Assembly (NCBI RefSeq): GCF_900142445.1
Contig: NZ_FRAV01000002.1
Coordinates: 124,001-188,000, forward strand
Source of the DNA: Chryseobacterium polytrichastri
GTDB lineage: Bacteria; Bacteroidota; Bacteroidia; Flavobacteriales; Weeksellaceae
Length of the DNA: 64,000 nt
Reading direction: 5' to 3'
A program made the translations under genes and the position numbers. The notes under the pieces are model-generated. The model saw only the letters and a list, made by a program, of their open reading frames with translations, did no database searches and was not told where the DNA came from. The first letter of the stretch is position 1. Every line of letters begins with the position of its first letter. Below, one piece after another: positions 1 through 8,525 of this stretch.

Positions 1-178
1 ATTGGAAAAAAGAGGTGGTGTAGCGCGTGAAGAAATGTTTGGAACATTCAATATGGGTGTTGGAATGATCGTTGTGGTTGATCCGGAACATGCAGAAAAA
101 GTATTACACCTTCTGGATGATGCTTACGAAATCGGAGAAATTACAGAAGGAAGTGAAAAAATAGATTTAAAATTTTAG
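1..178 (+). CDS. purM: phosphoribosylformylglycinamidine cyclo-ligase (AIR synthetase), C-terminal fragment
   Basis: Only the last 58 codons are in the window, read in the frame beginning at base 2 and ending at a TAG at 176-178. The peptide contains EEMFGTFNMGVGM followed by a VVVDPEHAEKV stretch, which matches the C-terminal domain of AIR synthetase (the MxxTFNMGxGM signature). The enzyme closes the imidazole ring in step 5 of purine synthesis using ATP. purN, purH and purD follow on the same strand, which supports the call. The N-terminal part lies outside the window, so completeness cannot be judged. Confidence 0.9.
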   Translation, partial: LEKRGGVAREEMFGTFNMGVGMIVVVDPEHAEKVLHLLDDAYEIGEITEGSEKIDLKF

Positions 179-190
179 GAGCTTAATCCC

Positions 191-273
191 GCTTTCCACT
201 GTATCTTTTTTATTACGGCCTCCGCTTCGCTCCGGCCGCAACAAAAAAGGAGGCCGTTGCAATCGGGGCTAGT
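191..273. repeat. dispersed palindromic element, copy 1
   Basis: An 83-bp element lies between purM and purN and occurs again at 48358-48440 with the same length. Its core is a hairpin: CGGCC (216-220) pairs with GGCCG (234-238) around a TCCGCTTCGCTCC loop, flanked by a T-run on the left and AACAAAAAAGG on the right that can extend the stem. In the other copy both stem arms changed together. The element contains a TTG in frame with purN, which artificially lengthens that reading frame. Function is unknown; such elements are common between genes in this group, which I state from general knowledge. Confidence 0.85.
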
Positions 274-290
274 AAATAATATAGAAAGCT

Positions 291-315
291 TTGTCAAGGT
301 TTCGAATCTTGACAA
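291..315. repeat. short perfect inverted repeat before purN
   Basis: TTGTCAAG at 291-298 and CTTGACAA at 308-315 form a perfect 8-bp inverted repeat around a small TTCGAA palindrome. It sits 16 nt before the purN start codon. It could be an operator, a weak hairpin in the mRNA, or part of the preceding dispersed element. No regulator can be named from the sequence. Confidence 0.5.
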
Positions 316-331
316 GGCTCACAAAATAAAC

Positions 332-895
332 ATGAAAAACATAGTTATACTTGTTTCAGGTTCAGGATCCAATCTTCAAAGAATTATTGATACCATTGAT
401 AATGGAGAAATCCAGAATGCAAAAGTATCTTTAGTTGTTGCCGACAGAGAATGTTACGGACTGGAAAGAGCTAAAAATCACAATATAGAAACCGTTCTGA
501 TTCCGAGAGGAAAAAACTTCAGCAGCGAATTGAGTACTATTATTCCTGAAAATACAGACTTAATTGTATTGGCAGGATTTTTATCCATTCTAAAACCTGA
601 GTTTTGTGAAAACTGGAGCGGAAAAATAGTCAATATCCATCCTGCTTTGCTTCCAAAATTCGGAGGAAAAGGAATGTGGGGACATCATGTTCACCATGCG
701 GTTATTGAAGCTAAAGAAAAAGAAAGTGGAGCAACGGTACATTTTGTAACTCCGGGAATTGATGAAGGAGAAGCTATTCTTCAAAAATCATTCGCAGTAA
801 CAGAAGACGATACTCCCGAAACGGTGGCTGAAAAAGTTCATTTAGTTGAATATGAAATTTTCCCAATAGCGATTAATAAAGTATTAGGAAACTAA
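332..895 (+). CDS. purN: phosphoribosylglycinamide formyltransferase
   Basis: This enzyme moves a formyl group from 10-formyl-tetrahydrofolate to GAR, step 3 of purine synthesis in the cytoplasm. The 187-aa protein has the N-terminal phosphate-binding LVSGSGSNLQ motif, the catalytic NIHPALLP segment (Asn and His) and the SGATVHFVTPGIDEG segment holding the catalytic Asp. Length is normal for the family. I chose the ATG at 332 because homologs begin MKNIVILVSGSG; the frame stays open back to a TTG at 257, but that extra part is the dispersed element. It follows purM and precedes purH on the same strand. Confidence 0.93.
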   Translation: MKNIVILVSGSGSNLQRIIDTIDNGEIQNAKVSLVVADRECYGLERAKNHNIETVLIPRGKNFSSELSTIIPENTDLIVLAGFLSILKPEFCENWSGKIVNIHPALLPKFGGKGMWGHHVHHAVIEAKEKESGATVHFVTPGIDEGEAILQKSFAVTEDDTPETVAEKVHLVEYEIFPIAINKVLGN

Positions 896-1251
896 TTAAA
901 CCTTTACTGAGTCAAAAGCCTTTGCGAACTTAAAAATATTCAGTATTAAAAGAAAGCCTAGTGCTATTTGCGTTAAAAAAATATCATACTGTTTGTTATT
1001 CCGGAGGAATCTAAGTATAGTTGAGATGCTTTCAGCATGATAACAGGACGTAAAAAAGCAAAAATATTTAGTATTAAAGCTGTCATGCTGAGCGAAGTCG
1101 AAGCATCTCTTTAATCCAATTAAAAAACACATTTAGATTTAAAATATTTCGAAAAAAAAGCAAAAATCTAAGTAAAATAAAGTAAAATCGGAGGTGAAAG
1201 ACCCGGTTTACAGTTTGAAATAGCTGTGAAAAGTAAAAAATTGAAAGTAAA
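896..1251. repeat. purN-purH spacer made of degenerate dispersed repeats
   Basis: No convincing gene is seen in these 356 bases. The stretch holds two pieces of a dispersed family: a TTATTCCGGAGGAATCT segment with a partly inverted partner ending GATAACA (about 985-1043), and TGTCATGCTGAGCGAAGTCG near 1081-1112. Related pieces occur at 20717-20756 and 21208-21234. A pair of TTTGCG segments (920-975) resembles the second degenerate repeat type seen near 20900 and 21060. No clear promoter box was found for purH. Confidence 0.6.
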
Positions 1252-2769
1252 ATGAGTAAAAAGAGAGTTTTAATCAGTGTTTCTGACAAAGGCGGATTGA
1301 TAGAATTTGCACAGTTTTTGGAAGCCCAGAATTATGAATTGATTTCTACAGGAGGGACATTCAAACATTTGAAAGATGCTGGTTTAAATCCAATTCAGAT
1401 TGATGAAGTTACTAATTTCCCTGAAATGTTGGATGGTAGAGTAAAAACTTTACACCCGAAAGTTCACGGAGGTTTGTTGGCTGTTCGTTCAAATGAAGAA
1501 CACATGCAGACGGTTCAGGAACATGGAATTGATTTGATTGACATGGTAATTGTAAATCTTTATCCTTTCTTTGAAAATGTTAACAAAGACATTTCATTAC
1601 ACGAAAAGGTAGAGTTTATTGATATCGGAGGTCCGTCAATGCTTCGTTCGGCAGCTAAGAATTTTGATTCTGTAACAGTAATTACTGATGTTGAAGATTA
1701 CGCAACAGTAAAAATTGAAATGGAGCAGAATGGTGACACATACATTGAAACGCGTAAAAAATTAGCGGGTAAAGTATTCAATCTTACTTCTGCTTATGAT
1801 GCGGCTATTTCAAGAATGCTTTTAGAAGAAGATTATCCAACTTATCTGAATGCATCTTACAAAAAAGTTGCTGACCTGAGATATGGTGAAAACCCACATC
1901 AGACAGCTGCTTACTATGTTTCTACTTTCGAGAACGGAGCAATGAAAGATTTCGAACAACTGGGAGGTAAAGAATTATCTTTCAATAATCTTCGTGATAT
2001 GGATCTTTGTTGGAAAGTGGTAACAGAATTCAAAGAAGAAATGGCTTGTTGTGCTGTGAAACATTCTACACCTTGTGGAGTGGCAATCGGAACTTCGGCA
2101 TTGGAAACGTATCAAAAAACATTTGAGTGTGATCCTATTTCTATCTTTGGCGGAATTGTTGCTACCAACTACAAAGTTGACGCTGCAACAGCTGAAGAAT
2201 TAAATAAAACTTTCCTTGAAATTGTTATGGCTCCTGATTTTGATGAGGATGCTTTAGAAATTTTAAGAAAAAAGAAGAATTTAAGAATTATAAAAATCGT
2301 TAACCCTGTTTCCGACAAGCAGACTTGGGTGAAGGTTGATGGCGGAATATTGGTTCAGGATAACGATAGTATCTTCTCTGATGATATTAAAGTGGTTACT
2401 GAAACTCAGCCAACAGAAGAGCAGAAGAAAGCTTTGCTTTTCTCTCAGAGAGTTGTGAAATACGTTAAATCAAACGCAATTGTTGTTTCTAACGGAATTC
2501 AGGCTTTTGGAATCGGTGGCGGACAGGTGAACAGAATCTGGGCTACTCAACAGGCTATTGAAAGAGCGAAAGAAAAATTCACAGGAGATCTAGTATTGGC
2601 TTCTGATGCATTTTTCCCTTTCCGTGATGTGGTAGATTTCTGCCATCAGGAAGGTATTACCGCTATTATTCAGCCAGGAGGAAGTGTAAAAGACCAAGAC
2701 AGCATCGAAGCAGCAAATGAGCACGGCATTCCGATGATGTTTACTGGTGTTAGACATTTTTTCCATTAA
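1252..2769 (+). CDS. purH: bifunctional AICAR formyltransferase / IMP cyclohydrolase
   Basis: The protein performs the last two steps of IMP synthesis. The N-terminal IMP cyclohydrolase (MGS-like) half has [14 protein letters not shown] at residues 61-74. The C-terminal transformylase half has K270-H271 in the [10 protein letters not shown] motif and ends in RHFFH, as is usual in this family. At 505 aa it is full length. The ATG at 1252 begins [15 protein letters not shown], the conserved N-terminus. It lies 356 nt after purN and 92 nt before purD, and purD has its own promoter, so the purine genes here are clustered rather than a tight operon. Confidence 0.96.
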   Translation: MSKKRVLISVSDKGGLIEFAQFLEAQNYELISTGGTFKHLKDAGLNPIQIDEVTNFPEMLDGRVKTLHPKVHGGLLAVRSNEEHMQTVQEHGIDLIDMVIVNLYPFFENVNKDISLHEKVEFIDIGGPSMLRSAAKNFDSVTVITDVEDYATVKIEMEQNGDTYIETRKKLAGKVFNLTSAYDAAISRMLLEEDYPTYLNASYKKVADLRYGENPHQTAAYYVSTFENGAMKDFEQLGGKELSFNNLRDMDLCWKVVTEFKEEMACCAVKHSTPCGVAIGTSALETYQKTFECDPISIFGGIVATNYKVDAATAEELNKTFLEIVMAPDFDEDALEILRKKKNLRIIKIVNPVSDKQTWVKVDGGILVQDNDSIFSDDIKVVTETQPTEEQKKALLFSQRVVKYVKSNAIVVSNGIQAFGIGGGQVNRIWATQQAIERAKEKFTGDLVLASDAFFPFRDVVDFCHQEGITAIIQPGGSVKDQDSIEAANEHGIPMMFTGVRHFFH

Positions 2770-2786
2770 TTAAAATAGAATTAAAT

Positions 2787-2830
2787 TATAATTTTGGATT
2801 GTTTTTATACCATCCAAAATTATATATTTG
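2787..2830 (+). promoter_or_regulatory. purD promoter overlapping a 13-bp hairpin
   Basis: TATATTTG at 2823-2830 matches the Bacteroidota -7 consensus TAnnTTTG, with TTG at 2799-2801 as a possible -33 box (21-nt spacer). The same bases form a perfect 13-bp inverted repeat, TATAATTTTGGAT (2787-2799) with its complement at 2812-2824. The hairpin may end purH transcription while its right arm supplies the purD -7 box. The ATG follows 31 nt after the box. Confidence 0.6.
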
Positions 2831-2861
2831 TAATATTATAGACTAGTTAATTAAATAAAGT

Positions 2862-4100
2862 ATGAGAATATTAATCATAGGTGAAGGTGGAAGAGAGTCT
2901 GCTTTGGCAGCTAAACTTCAGAATGACTCTAGAGTTACTAAAATGTTTTTTGCAAACGGAAATGCTACTACCGATGTAATAGGGGAAAATGTTCATTTAT
3001 CAGAGATTGAGGAACTTAGAGATTTTGCTATTAAAGAAAGAGTAGATCTTACGATCGTAGGTCCTGAAGCTCCGCTTGTAGCTGGATTAAGGGATGAGTT
3101 TAAGAAGCATGATCTTAAGGTTTTTGGTCCAAATCAAAAAGTAGCAAGTCTTGAAGGAAGTAAGGCTTTCTCTAAAAAATTCATGCAGACCTATGATATC
3201 AAGACAGCAAAAGCTGTGGTATTTGATTCATATAACGACGCTAAAGAATATGTACAAACTCATGAATATCCTTTAGTAATCAAAGCGAGTGGTTTAGCAG
3301 GTGGAAAAGGTGTTGTTATTTGCGACACGTTGGAAGAAGCTGAAGCTACAATCCACGATTTCATGATCAGAAGGATTTATGGAGACGCTGGAATCCGTTT
3401 GGTTATTGAAGAATTCTTACAAGGTTTTGAGGCTTCAATTATTGCATTCTCAAACGGTGAAAAACTATTCCCATGTATTGCTGCAAAAGATTACAAAAAA
3501 GCTGGAAACGGTGATACAGGTCCAAACACAGGAGGTATGGGTTCAGTGGCACCAAGCCCGGAATTTACAGCAGAACATGCTGCAGACTTTGAACAAAATA
3601 TTTTAGAACCTACTGTAAAAGGTCTTAAGGCTGAAGGTTTCAGTTTCAAAGGAATTATCTTCTTCGGATTGATGGTTACTAAGAATGGAACATATCTTCT
3701 TGAGTACAACATGAGATTCGGAGATCCTGAAACTCAGGTATTGATGGCTTTAATGGAAAACAATCTGTTAGACGTTATCAACGACTGTATGGATGGAAAA
3801 GATATCGAACTTACATTTAAAGATGAGAAAGCAGTTTGTCTTGTAATGTGTTCAGGAGGTTATCCTAGAAACATAGAGACAGGTTTTGAAATTGTAGGTG
3901 AAGATAAAGTAAAATATAGCCAACTATTATATGCAGGAGCTGTTAAAAAAGGCGATAAAGTAGTTTCCAATGGTGGTAGAGTGCTAAACATTGTGGCTAC
4001 AGGAGCAACTTACGATGATGCCCGCAAGAAAGTATACGAAGATGCAGGACATGTACACTTCGACTATAGTTTCTACAGAGAAGACATCGGGAAGTTTTAA
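2862..4100 (+). CDS. purD: phosphoribosylamine-glycine ligase (GAR synthetase)
   Basis: The enzyme joins glycine to phosphoribosylamine with ATP, step 2 of purine synthesis. It belongs to the ATP-grasp superfamily. Visible marks are the N-terminal GEGGRESALAAKL motif, GPEAPLVAGL, the ATP-binding VIKASGLAGGKGVVI segment, the GPNTGGMGSVAPSP loop and the metal-binding MRFGDPETQV motif. At 412 aa it is normal length. The ATG at 2862 lies 31 nt after a good -7 box. A terminator follows directly, separating it from guaA. Confidence 0.96.
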   Translation: MRILIIGEGGRESALAAKLQNDSRVTKMFFANGNATTDVIGENVHLSEIEELRDFAIKERVDLTIVGPEAPLVAGLRDEFKKHDLKVFGPNQKVASLEGSKAFSKKFMQTYDIKTAKAVVFDSYNDAKEYVQTHEYPLVIKASGLAGGKGVVICDTLEEAEATIHDFMIRRIYGDAGIRLVIEEFLQGFEASIIAFSNGEKLFPCIAAKDYKKAGNGDTGPNTGGMGSVAPSPEFTAEHAADFEQNILEPTVKGLKAEGFSFKGIIFFGLMVTKNGTYLLEYNMRFGDPETQVLMALMENNLLDVINDCMDGKDIELTFKDEKAVCLVMCSGGYPRNIETGFEIVGEDKVKYSQLLYAGAVKKGDKVVSNGGRVLNIVATGATYDDARKKVYEDAGHVHFDYSFYREDIGKF

Positions 4101-4106
4101 TAAAAA

Positions 4107-4144
4107 TCAAAAAAAAGATTTGGAACATTTCCAAGTCTTTTTTT
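4107..4144 (+). terminator. intrinsic terminator after purD
   Basis: An A-rich left arm ending in TTGGAA pairs with TTCCAA and a following T-run (about 4111-4144), forming a hairpin directly after the purD stop. One G-T type mismatch sits inside the stem. Confidence 0.7.
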
Positions 4145-4199
4145 GTAAAGCGTTTCATCAATAAGGTCTGGCTAAATAAGCAAGATATCAAGACAGTTA

Positions 4200-4252
4200 A
4201 GGTGAGCCCTGAAGGGGCGAAACTATAATAGCTCCGGGTGAAGCCCGGATAA
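4200..4252. repeat. GC-rich REP-like palindromes
   Basis: Two short GC-rich palindromes stand out in AT-rich DNA: GAGCCCTGAAGGGGCG and GCTCCGGGTGAAGCCCGG. Each can form a small hairpin. They lie in the purD-guaA spacer downstream of the terminator and look like dispersed intergenic palindromes. They could also act on guaA mRNA, since they fall 35-85 nt before its start. Confidence 0.45.
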
Positions 4253-4284
4253 AATAATTCAACAATAATTTATCAATTCAAAAA

Positions 4285-5814
4285 ATGAATAACGGTATTA
4301 TCATATTAGATTTCGGATCTCAGTACAACCAGCTTATTGGAAGAAGAATCCGTGAGATGGGAGTATATTCTGAAATTTTACCTTTCAATACACCTTTAGA
4401 AACTATTTTAGAAAAACAACCAAGAGGAATTATCCTTTCAGGTGGTCCAAGTTCTGTGAATGCAGAAAATGCTCATTTAGTTGAAAAAGAATTATACGAG
4501 CAGGGAATTCCTGTATTGGGAATTTGCTACGGAATGCAGTTAACGGCACACCTTTTAGGGGGAAAAGTAAATAAAGGTGAAAAAGGAGAGTACGGAAAAG
4601 CTCATTTAGATATCATTAAAGAAAGCTCTTTATTAAAAGGGGTTACTCAAAACTCTGTAGTTTGGATGAGTCACTTTGATGAAGTTGGAGAATTGCCAAC
4701 AGGTTTTGAGTTAAATGCAAAATCTGGGGTTATTGCTTCTATTTCTAATGAAGACAAAAAAATCTATTGTGTACAGTTCCACCCTGAGGTTTCTCACACG
4801 GAAGAAGGAGGTAAGATGTTGGAGAATTTCGTTTTCTCAATCTGTGATGCAGAGAAAAACTGGAAACTAACCAATTATATCGAAAAAACAGTTGCAGAAA
4901 TTAAAGAAAGAGTAGGAGAGAATAAAGTGATCCTAGGTCTTTCAGGAGGAGTAGATTCTTCTGTAGCAGCCGTTCTAATTCACAAAGCAATCGGTGATCA
5001 GTTGCAGTGTATCTTTGTTGATACAGGTTTATTGAGAAAGAATGAAGACGTAAAAGTAATGGAAAATTACGGTGAGCATTTTAATATGAATATTAAATTG
5101 GTTGACGCTTCAGAAAGATTTCTTACAAAACTAGCCGGAGTAGACGATCCTGAACAAAAAAGAAAGATTATCGGAAACGAATTTATTCATGTTTTTGATG
5201 AAGAGTCTCATAAAATTGAAGGGGCTAAATTCTTGGCACAAGGAACAATTTATCCTGACGTTATCGAAAGTCAGTCAGTAAACGGACCATCAGCAGTAAT
5301 CAAGTCTCACCACAACGTTGGTGGACTTCCGGAAGAAATGGAATTTGAGCTGTTAGAGCCTTTAAGAGAGCTTTTCAAGGACGAAGTAAGAAAGGTTGGG
5401 GAAGAATTAGGGATTCCTCATCATTTGGTGCACAGACACCCTTTCCCTGGTCCAGGTTTAGGAATCAGAATTTTGGGAGCTGTAGATGCTGAAAAAGTGA
5501 AAATCCTTCAGGAAGCTGATGATATTTTCATTGAAGAATTATATAAAAATGATCTTTACGAGAAAGTTTCTCAGGCATTCGTAGTTTTACTTCCTGTAAA
5601 ATCTGTTGGCGTAATGGGTGATGAAAGAACATATGAATATACTGCGGTTGTTCGTTCTGCCAACACCATCGACTTTATGACAGCAACTTGGAGCAGACTT
5701 CCTTACGAGTTTTTAGATACTGTTTCAAGCAGAATTATTAACGAAGTAAGAGGAATCAACAGAGTAGCTTACGATATTTCAAGCAAACCACCTGCAACTA
5801 TTGAGTGGGAATAA
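4285..5814 (+). CDS. guaA: GMP synthase (glutamine-hydrolysing)
   Basis: The enzyme aminates XMP to GMP using glutamine and ATP. The N-terminal class I amidotransferase domain has the nucleophile C81 in GICYGMQL and H166/E168 in QFHPEVS. The ATP-pyrophosphatase domain has the PP-loop LSGGVDSS at residues 219-226. The C-terminal dimerisation domain ends with PPATIEWE, as in full-length enzymes. At 509 aa it is complete. It joins the purine cluster functionally, drawing on the IMP made by PurH. A strong terminator follows. Confidence 0.97.
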   Translation: MNNGIIILDFGSQYNQLIGRRIREMGVYSEILPFNTPLETILEKQPRGIILSGGPSSVNAENAHLVEKELYEQGIPVLGICYGMQLTAHLLGGKVNKGEKGEYGKAHLDIIKESSLLKGVTQNSVVWMSHFDEVGELPTGFELNAKSGVIASISNEDKKIYCVQFHPEVSHTEEGGKMLENFVFSICDAEKNWKLTNYIEKTVAEIKERVGENKVILGLSGGVDSSVAAVLIHKAIGDQLQCIFVDTGLLRKNEDVKVMENYGEHFNMNIKLVDASERFLTKLAGVDDPEQKRKIIGNEFIHVFDEESHKIEGAKFLAQGTIYPDVIESQSVNGPSAVIKSHHNVGGLPEEMEFELLEPLRELFKDEVRKVGEELGIPHHLVHRHPFPGPGLGIRILGAVDAEKVKILQEADDIFIEELYKNDLYEKVSQAFVVLLPVKSVGVMGDERTYEYTAVVRSANTIDFMTATWSRLPYEFLDTVSSRIINEVRGINRVAYDISSKPPATIEWE

Positions 5815-5836
5815 TCTTGATTTAATTTAAAATATA

Positions 5837-5866
5837 AATCCTGTTCTTATGAACAGGATTTTTTTT
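5837..5866 (+). terminator. intrinsic terminator after guaA
   Basis: AATCCTGTTC (5837-5846) and GAACAGGATT (5851-5860) form a perfect 10-bp stem with a TTAT loop, followed by a run of T. Confidence 0.93.
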
Positions 5867-6174
5867 GTTGTTGAACTTATTTGAACTGTTACTTTAATGA
5901 AAAATAAAACAGATACTGAAGGTTTTCATTTACGACCTAGGAAAATGTAACGTTAAGAAAATTTTTTTGGTGAACGTTAAAAAAATTCTACTGTTTGAGT
6001 GCGGGGCAAATATCGTAATGAAAGAAAACAATACATCCGCACGAGTTTTAGAATTTTTAGAGAATCAAAATCATTTTTAGTGAAAGTTTCCAGTCTTGAC
6101 TTTTTGTTTCTTTTTGTGTTAAGACAAAAGAAAAATTAAAGTATTAAAAATAACGATAATAAAAGGTTTAATGT
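5867..6174. repeat. gene-free spacer with interrupted palindromes
   Basis: No gene is seen. Two AACGTTAA copies (5949 and 5973) precede an interrupted palindrome: AAAAATTCTA (5981-5990) mirrors TAGAATTTTT (6049-6058), and inside it GTGCGG (5999-6004) mirrors CCGCAC (6037-6042). A second hairpin, TTTCTTTTTGT with ACAAAAGAAA, lies at 6107-6133 and could end transcription from either side. These look like degraded dispersed elements rather than a conserved gene. Confidence 0.5.
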
Positions 6175-6831
6175 TTAATGGAAAAGCATCGGTTCAAAAG
6201 CATGATAATACCCATTCTCTTTCCAAAGGAATTTTGTGGATATTTCGTCATTATCCAAAAAGTCTCTTAGTGAATATTCATCATCCTGAAAGAAAATTTC
6301 ATCAACACGATCACTTTCATTATAAGTAAATTTAATATTGGGAATTGTTTCATTTTCAAATTCATAATCAAATACAGAAGAATCACCATAAAAGTTTTTA
6401 AATTTATCAGTCTTCATTCCTGTGAGGAGATCTATTGAACATCCGGCTAATTTTCTATAATTAACATCAAATACAGTAATGGCTTTACCCTGCAAATTGC
6501 CATTACGATACAAGATAGAATCCCATTGAGTTTCTCCTTTATCGTTAGTTTCTTTATTGTAATAAAAAATCCAAGGCTTGCCAAATGTTCCAATATCTAT
6601 ATGATTGGTAATTACTTCGGCTAAATCATCTTCCGAAGAAAGATAAACTTCTCCACCTAATTGCTCAACTTCCTTTGTTCTGTAGTTTTTTGAAAACCGC
6701 TCTATTTTTTTAAGTTCGTGGGTTGTACCGTCATAGATCAGACTGTTAAATTCTGAAAACCGATGAAGTTGTTCCTGCATGATTTCGTTGTTATTTTCAT
6801 CGGTATATTTTATATAAGTATCTGCGCCCAT
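6175..6831 (-). CDS. hypothetical protein with antitoxin-like acidic composition
   Basis: A 218-aa protein of no family I recognise. It begins MGADTYIKYTDENNNE and is rich in Asp, Glu, Asn and Tyr, without a signal peptide or membrane segment, so it should be cytoplasmic. The frame is open further upstream, to 6978, but that part overlaps the divergent GNAT-nitrilase gene antisense; the ATG at 6831 leaves a 47-nt divergent intergenic region. The strand switch means it stands alone. Nothing in its neighbours suggests a function, and the acidic composition alone is not evidence of an inhibitor role. Confidence 0.7.
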   Translation of the reverse strand: MGADTYIKYTDENNNEIMQEQLHRFSEFNSLIYDGTTHELKKIERFSKNYRTKEVEQLGGEVYLSSEDDLAEVITNHIDIGTFGKPWIFYYNKETNDKGETQWDSILYRNGNLQGKAITVFDVNYRKLAGCSIDLLTGMKTDKFKNFYGDSSVFDYEFENETIPNIKFTYNESDRVDEIFFQDDEYSLRDFLDNDEISTKFLWKENGYYHAFEPMLFH

Positions 6832-6854
6832 TATATTTTTTAGGTAATTTTCCT

Positions 6855-6862
6855 TAAATTTA
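6855..6862. promoter_or_regulatory. possible shared -7 box between divergent genes
   Basis: TAAATTTA is self-complementary and differs from TAnnTTTG by its last base on both strands. It lies 16 nt before the + strand start (6879) and 23 nt before the - strand start (6831), so it could serve as a -7 box in both directions. No -33 box was identified. Confidence 0.3.
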
Positions 6863-6878
6863 GGTAAAATTACATCAA

Positions 6879-8381
6879 ATGCAAATAGAAACACGACCCC
6901 TGACTGTTCAGGATTACGATGAATTGGTAGTGACAATGAAGCGGGCCTACCCGCAGATGTCTGAATCCATCTGGTCAAAAAAGAGTATAGAAAAACTGAC
7001 TAAAATATTTCCACAAGGTCAAATTTGTATCACCGTAGATGAGAAGTTGGCTGCGGTTGCCCTTTCTATTATCGTTAATTATAATGAATTTGGTGATGAT
7101 CATACCTACGTTGATATCACAGGGAATTATACTTTCAATACCCATCTGTCAACGGGAGATGTATTGTATGGAATAGAAGTCTTTGTAGATCCTGAATATC
7201 GTGAATTACGTTTAGGAAGAAGGTTGTATGATGCCCGAAAAGAACTTTGTGAACTGCTGAATCTGAAATCTATTATTCTTGGTGGTAGAATCCCCAATTA
7301 CCATAAATACAGCCATGAACTTTCAGCAAGAGATTACATCAGAAAAGTAAGAGATAAAGAGATTTATGATCCTGTGTTATCTTTTCAGTTATCCAATAAT
7401 TTTCTACCGATCAGGATATTGAAAAAATATCTTCCGGAGGATGAATCTTCCAGAGAAAACGCCGTATTGTTGCAATGGAATAACGTTTATTACAGCAAGA
7501 AGCCCAATACGATGCAGGACAGTATTATTCGTCTTGGGTTGGTACAGTGGCAGATGAGGCATTTCAAAGATATCAATGCTTTTTATGAACAGGTAGAATT
7601 TTTTGTGAATGTAATGGGAGATTACAAATCGGATTTTGTTCTTTTTCCTGAACTCTTTAACACTCCTTTATTGGCGCCATTCAATAAACTTTCAGAAAGA
7701 GATAGTATGATAGAGTTGGCGAAATTATCAGAGGATATCAAAAATAAAATATCAGAATTAGCCATCAGTTATAATGTAAATATTATCTCTGGAAGTATGC
7801 CGGTTTTTGAAAATAATGATCTGTATAATGTGAGCTATCTTCTCCATAGAGATGGAAGGATTGATGAGTACCGAAAGATTCATATTACCCCAAACGAAAG
7901 AAAGTATTACGGAATGAAAGGAGGGAACGAAATAAAGGTTTTCGATACCGACTGTGGGAAAATTGGACTCGTAATTTGCTACGATGTAGAATTTCCTGAG
8001 CTTCCAAGAATACTAGCCGATCAGGGAATGAAAATCTTATTTGTGCCTTACCTTACCGATACGCAGAATGCTTACATCAGAGTACGTCATTGTGCAGCGG
8101 CAAGAGCCATAGAAAATGAATGTTATGTAGCGATTGCAGGTTGTGTAGGAAATCTTCCCGGAGTAAATAATATGGATATCCAGTTCGGGCAGGCTGCTGT
8201 ATTTACGCCTTCGGACTTTGCGTTTCCATCCAATGCTGTTAAAGGGGAAGCAACTCCTAATACGGAAATGACATTAATTGTAGATGTAGATTTAAATTTA
8301 TTGAAAGACCTTCATTATAACGGTTCTGTTCAGGTTATGAAAGACAGAAGAACAGATCTCTATGAAACCTATCTTAAATAA
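6879..8381 (+). CDS. GNAT acetyltransferase-nitrilase fusion protein
   Basis: Residues 1 to about 170 look like a GNAT N-acetyltransferase, with an acetyl-CoA-loop-like FVDPEYRELRLGRRLYDAR segment. Residues 215-500 are a carbon-nitrogen hydrolase with the complete nitrilase triad: E258 in LFPELF, K333 in EYRKIHITP and C367 in VICYDVEFPE. The architecture is the same as Bacillus YhcX-like bifunctional proteins. Substrates are unknown; amide or N-acyl compounds are plausible because one half can make and the other break such bonds. It is cytoplasmic, without a signal peptide. The gene is monocistronic, divergent from 6175-6831, and followed by its own terminator. Confidence 0.88.
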   Translation: MQIETRPLTVQDYDELVVTMKRAYPQMSESIWSKKSIEKLTKIFPQGQICITVDEKLAAVALSIIVNYNEFGDDHTYVDITGNYTFNTHLSTGDVLYGIEVFVDPEYRELRLGRRLYDARKELCELLNLKSIILGGRIPNYHKYSHELSARDYIRKVRDKEIYDPVLSFQLSNNFLPIRILKKYLPEDESSRENAVLLQWNNVYYSKKPNTMQDSIIRLGLVQWQMRHFKDINAFYEQVEFFVNVMGDYKSDFVLFPELFNTPLLAPFNKLSERDSMIELAKLSEDIKNKISELAISYNVNIISGSMPVFENNDLYNVSYLLHRDGRIDEYRKIHITPNERKYYGMKGGNEIKVFDTDCGKIGLVICYDVEFPELPRILADQGMKILFVPYLTDTQNAYIRVRHCAAARAIENECYVAIAGCVGNLPGVNNMDIQFGQAAVFTPSDFAFPSNAVKGEATPNTEMTLIVDVDLNLLKDLHYNGSVQVMKDRRTDLYETYLK

Positions 8382-8406
8382 ATCATTTTAGTTTATCATA
8401 TCATAG

Positions 8407-8434
8407 TCCTGCTTTTTATAAGTGGGATTTTTTT
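8407..8434 (+). terminator. terminator of the GNAT-nitrilase gene
   Basis: TCCTGCTT and AAGTGGGA pair with two G-T wobbles around a short AT loop, followed by seven T. It lies 26 nt after the stop codon. Confidence 0.65.
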
Positions 8435-8470
8435 GTTTAAAATTTAAATATTTCTCTTACTTATTACTAC

Positions 8471-8503
8471 AAAAAAATAAGCTCCCATTTCTGAGAGCTT
8501 ATT
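8471..8503 (-). terminator. terminator of the large adhesin gene
   Basis: AATAAGCTC (8476-8484) and GAGCTTATT (8495-8503) form a 9-bp stem. On the - strand it is followed by a T-run (the A-run at 8471-8477), placing it just after the stop of the adhesin gene. Confidence 0.8.
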
Positions 8504-8525
8504 GTATGATAAAAATAATGTACTA

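Noticed and set aside
257-331. Longer purN starting at TTG 257
   Set aside because: The extra 25 codons come from the dispersed palindrome and an inverted repeat; the family N-terminus begins at ATG 332.
1083-1289. Antisense frame over the purH start
   Set aside because: It covers dispersed repeats and the 5' end of a firmly supported gene.
6832-6978. Longer start of the hypothetical gene on the - strand
   Set aside because: It would overlap the start of the divergent GNAT-nitrilase gene by 100 bases; an ATG at 6831 avoids this.
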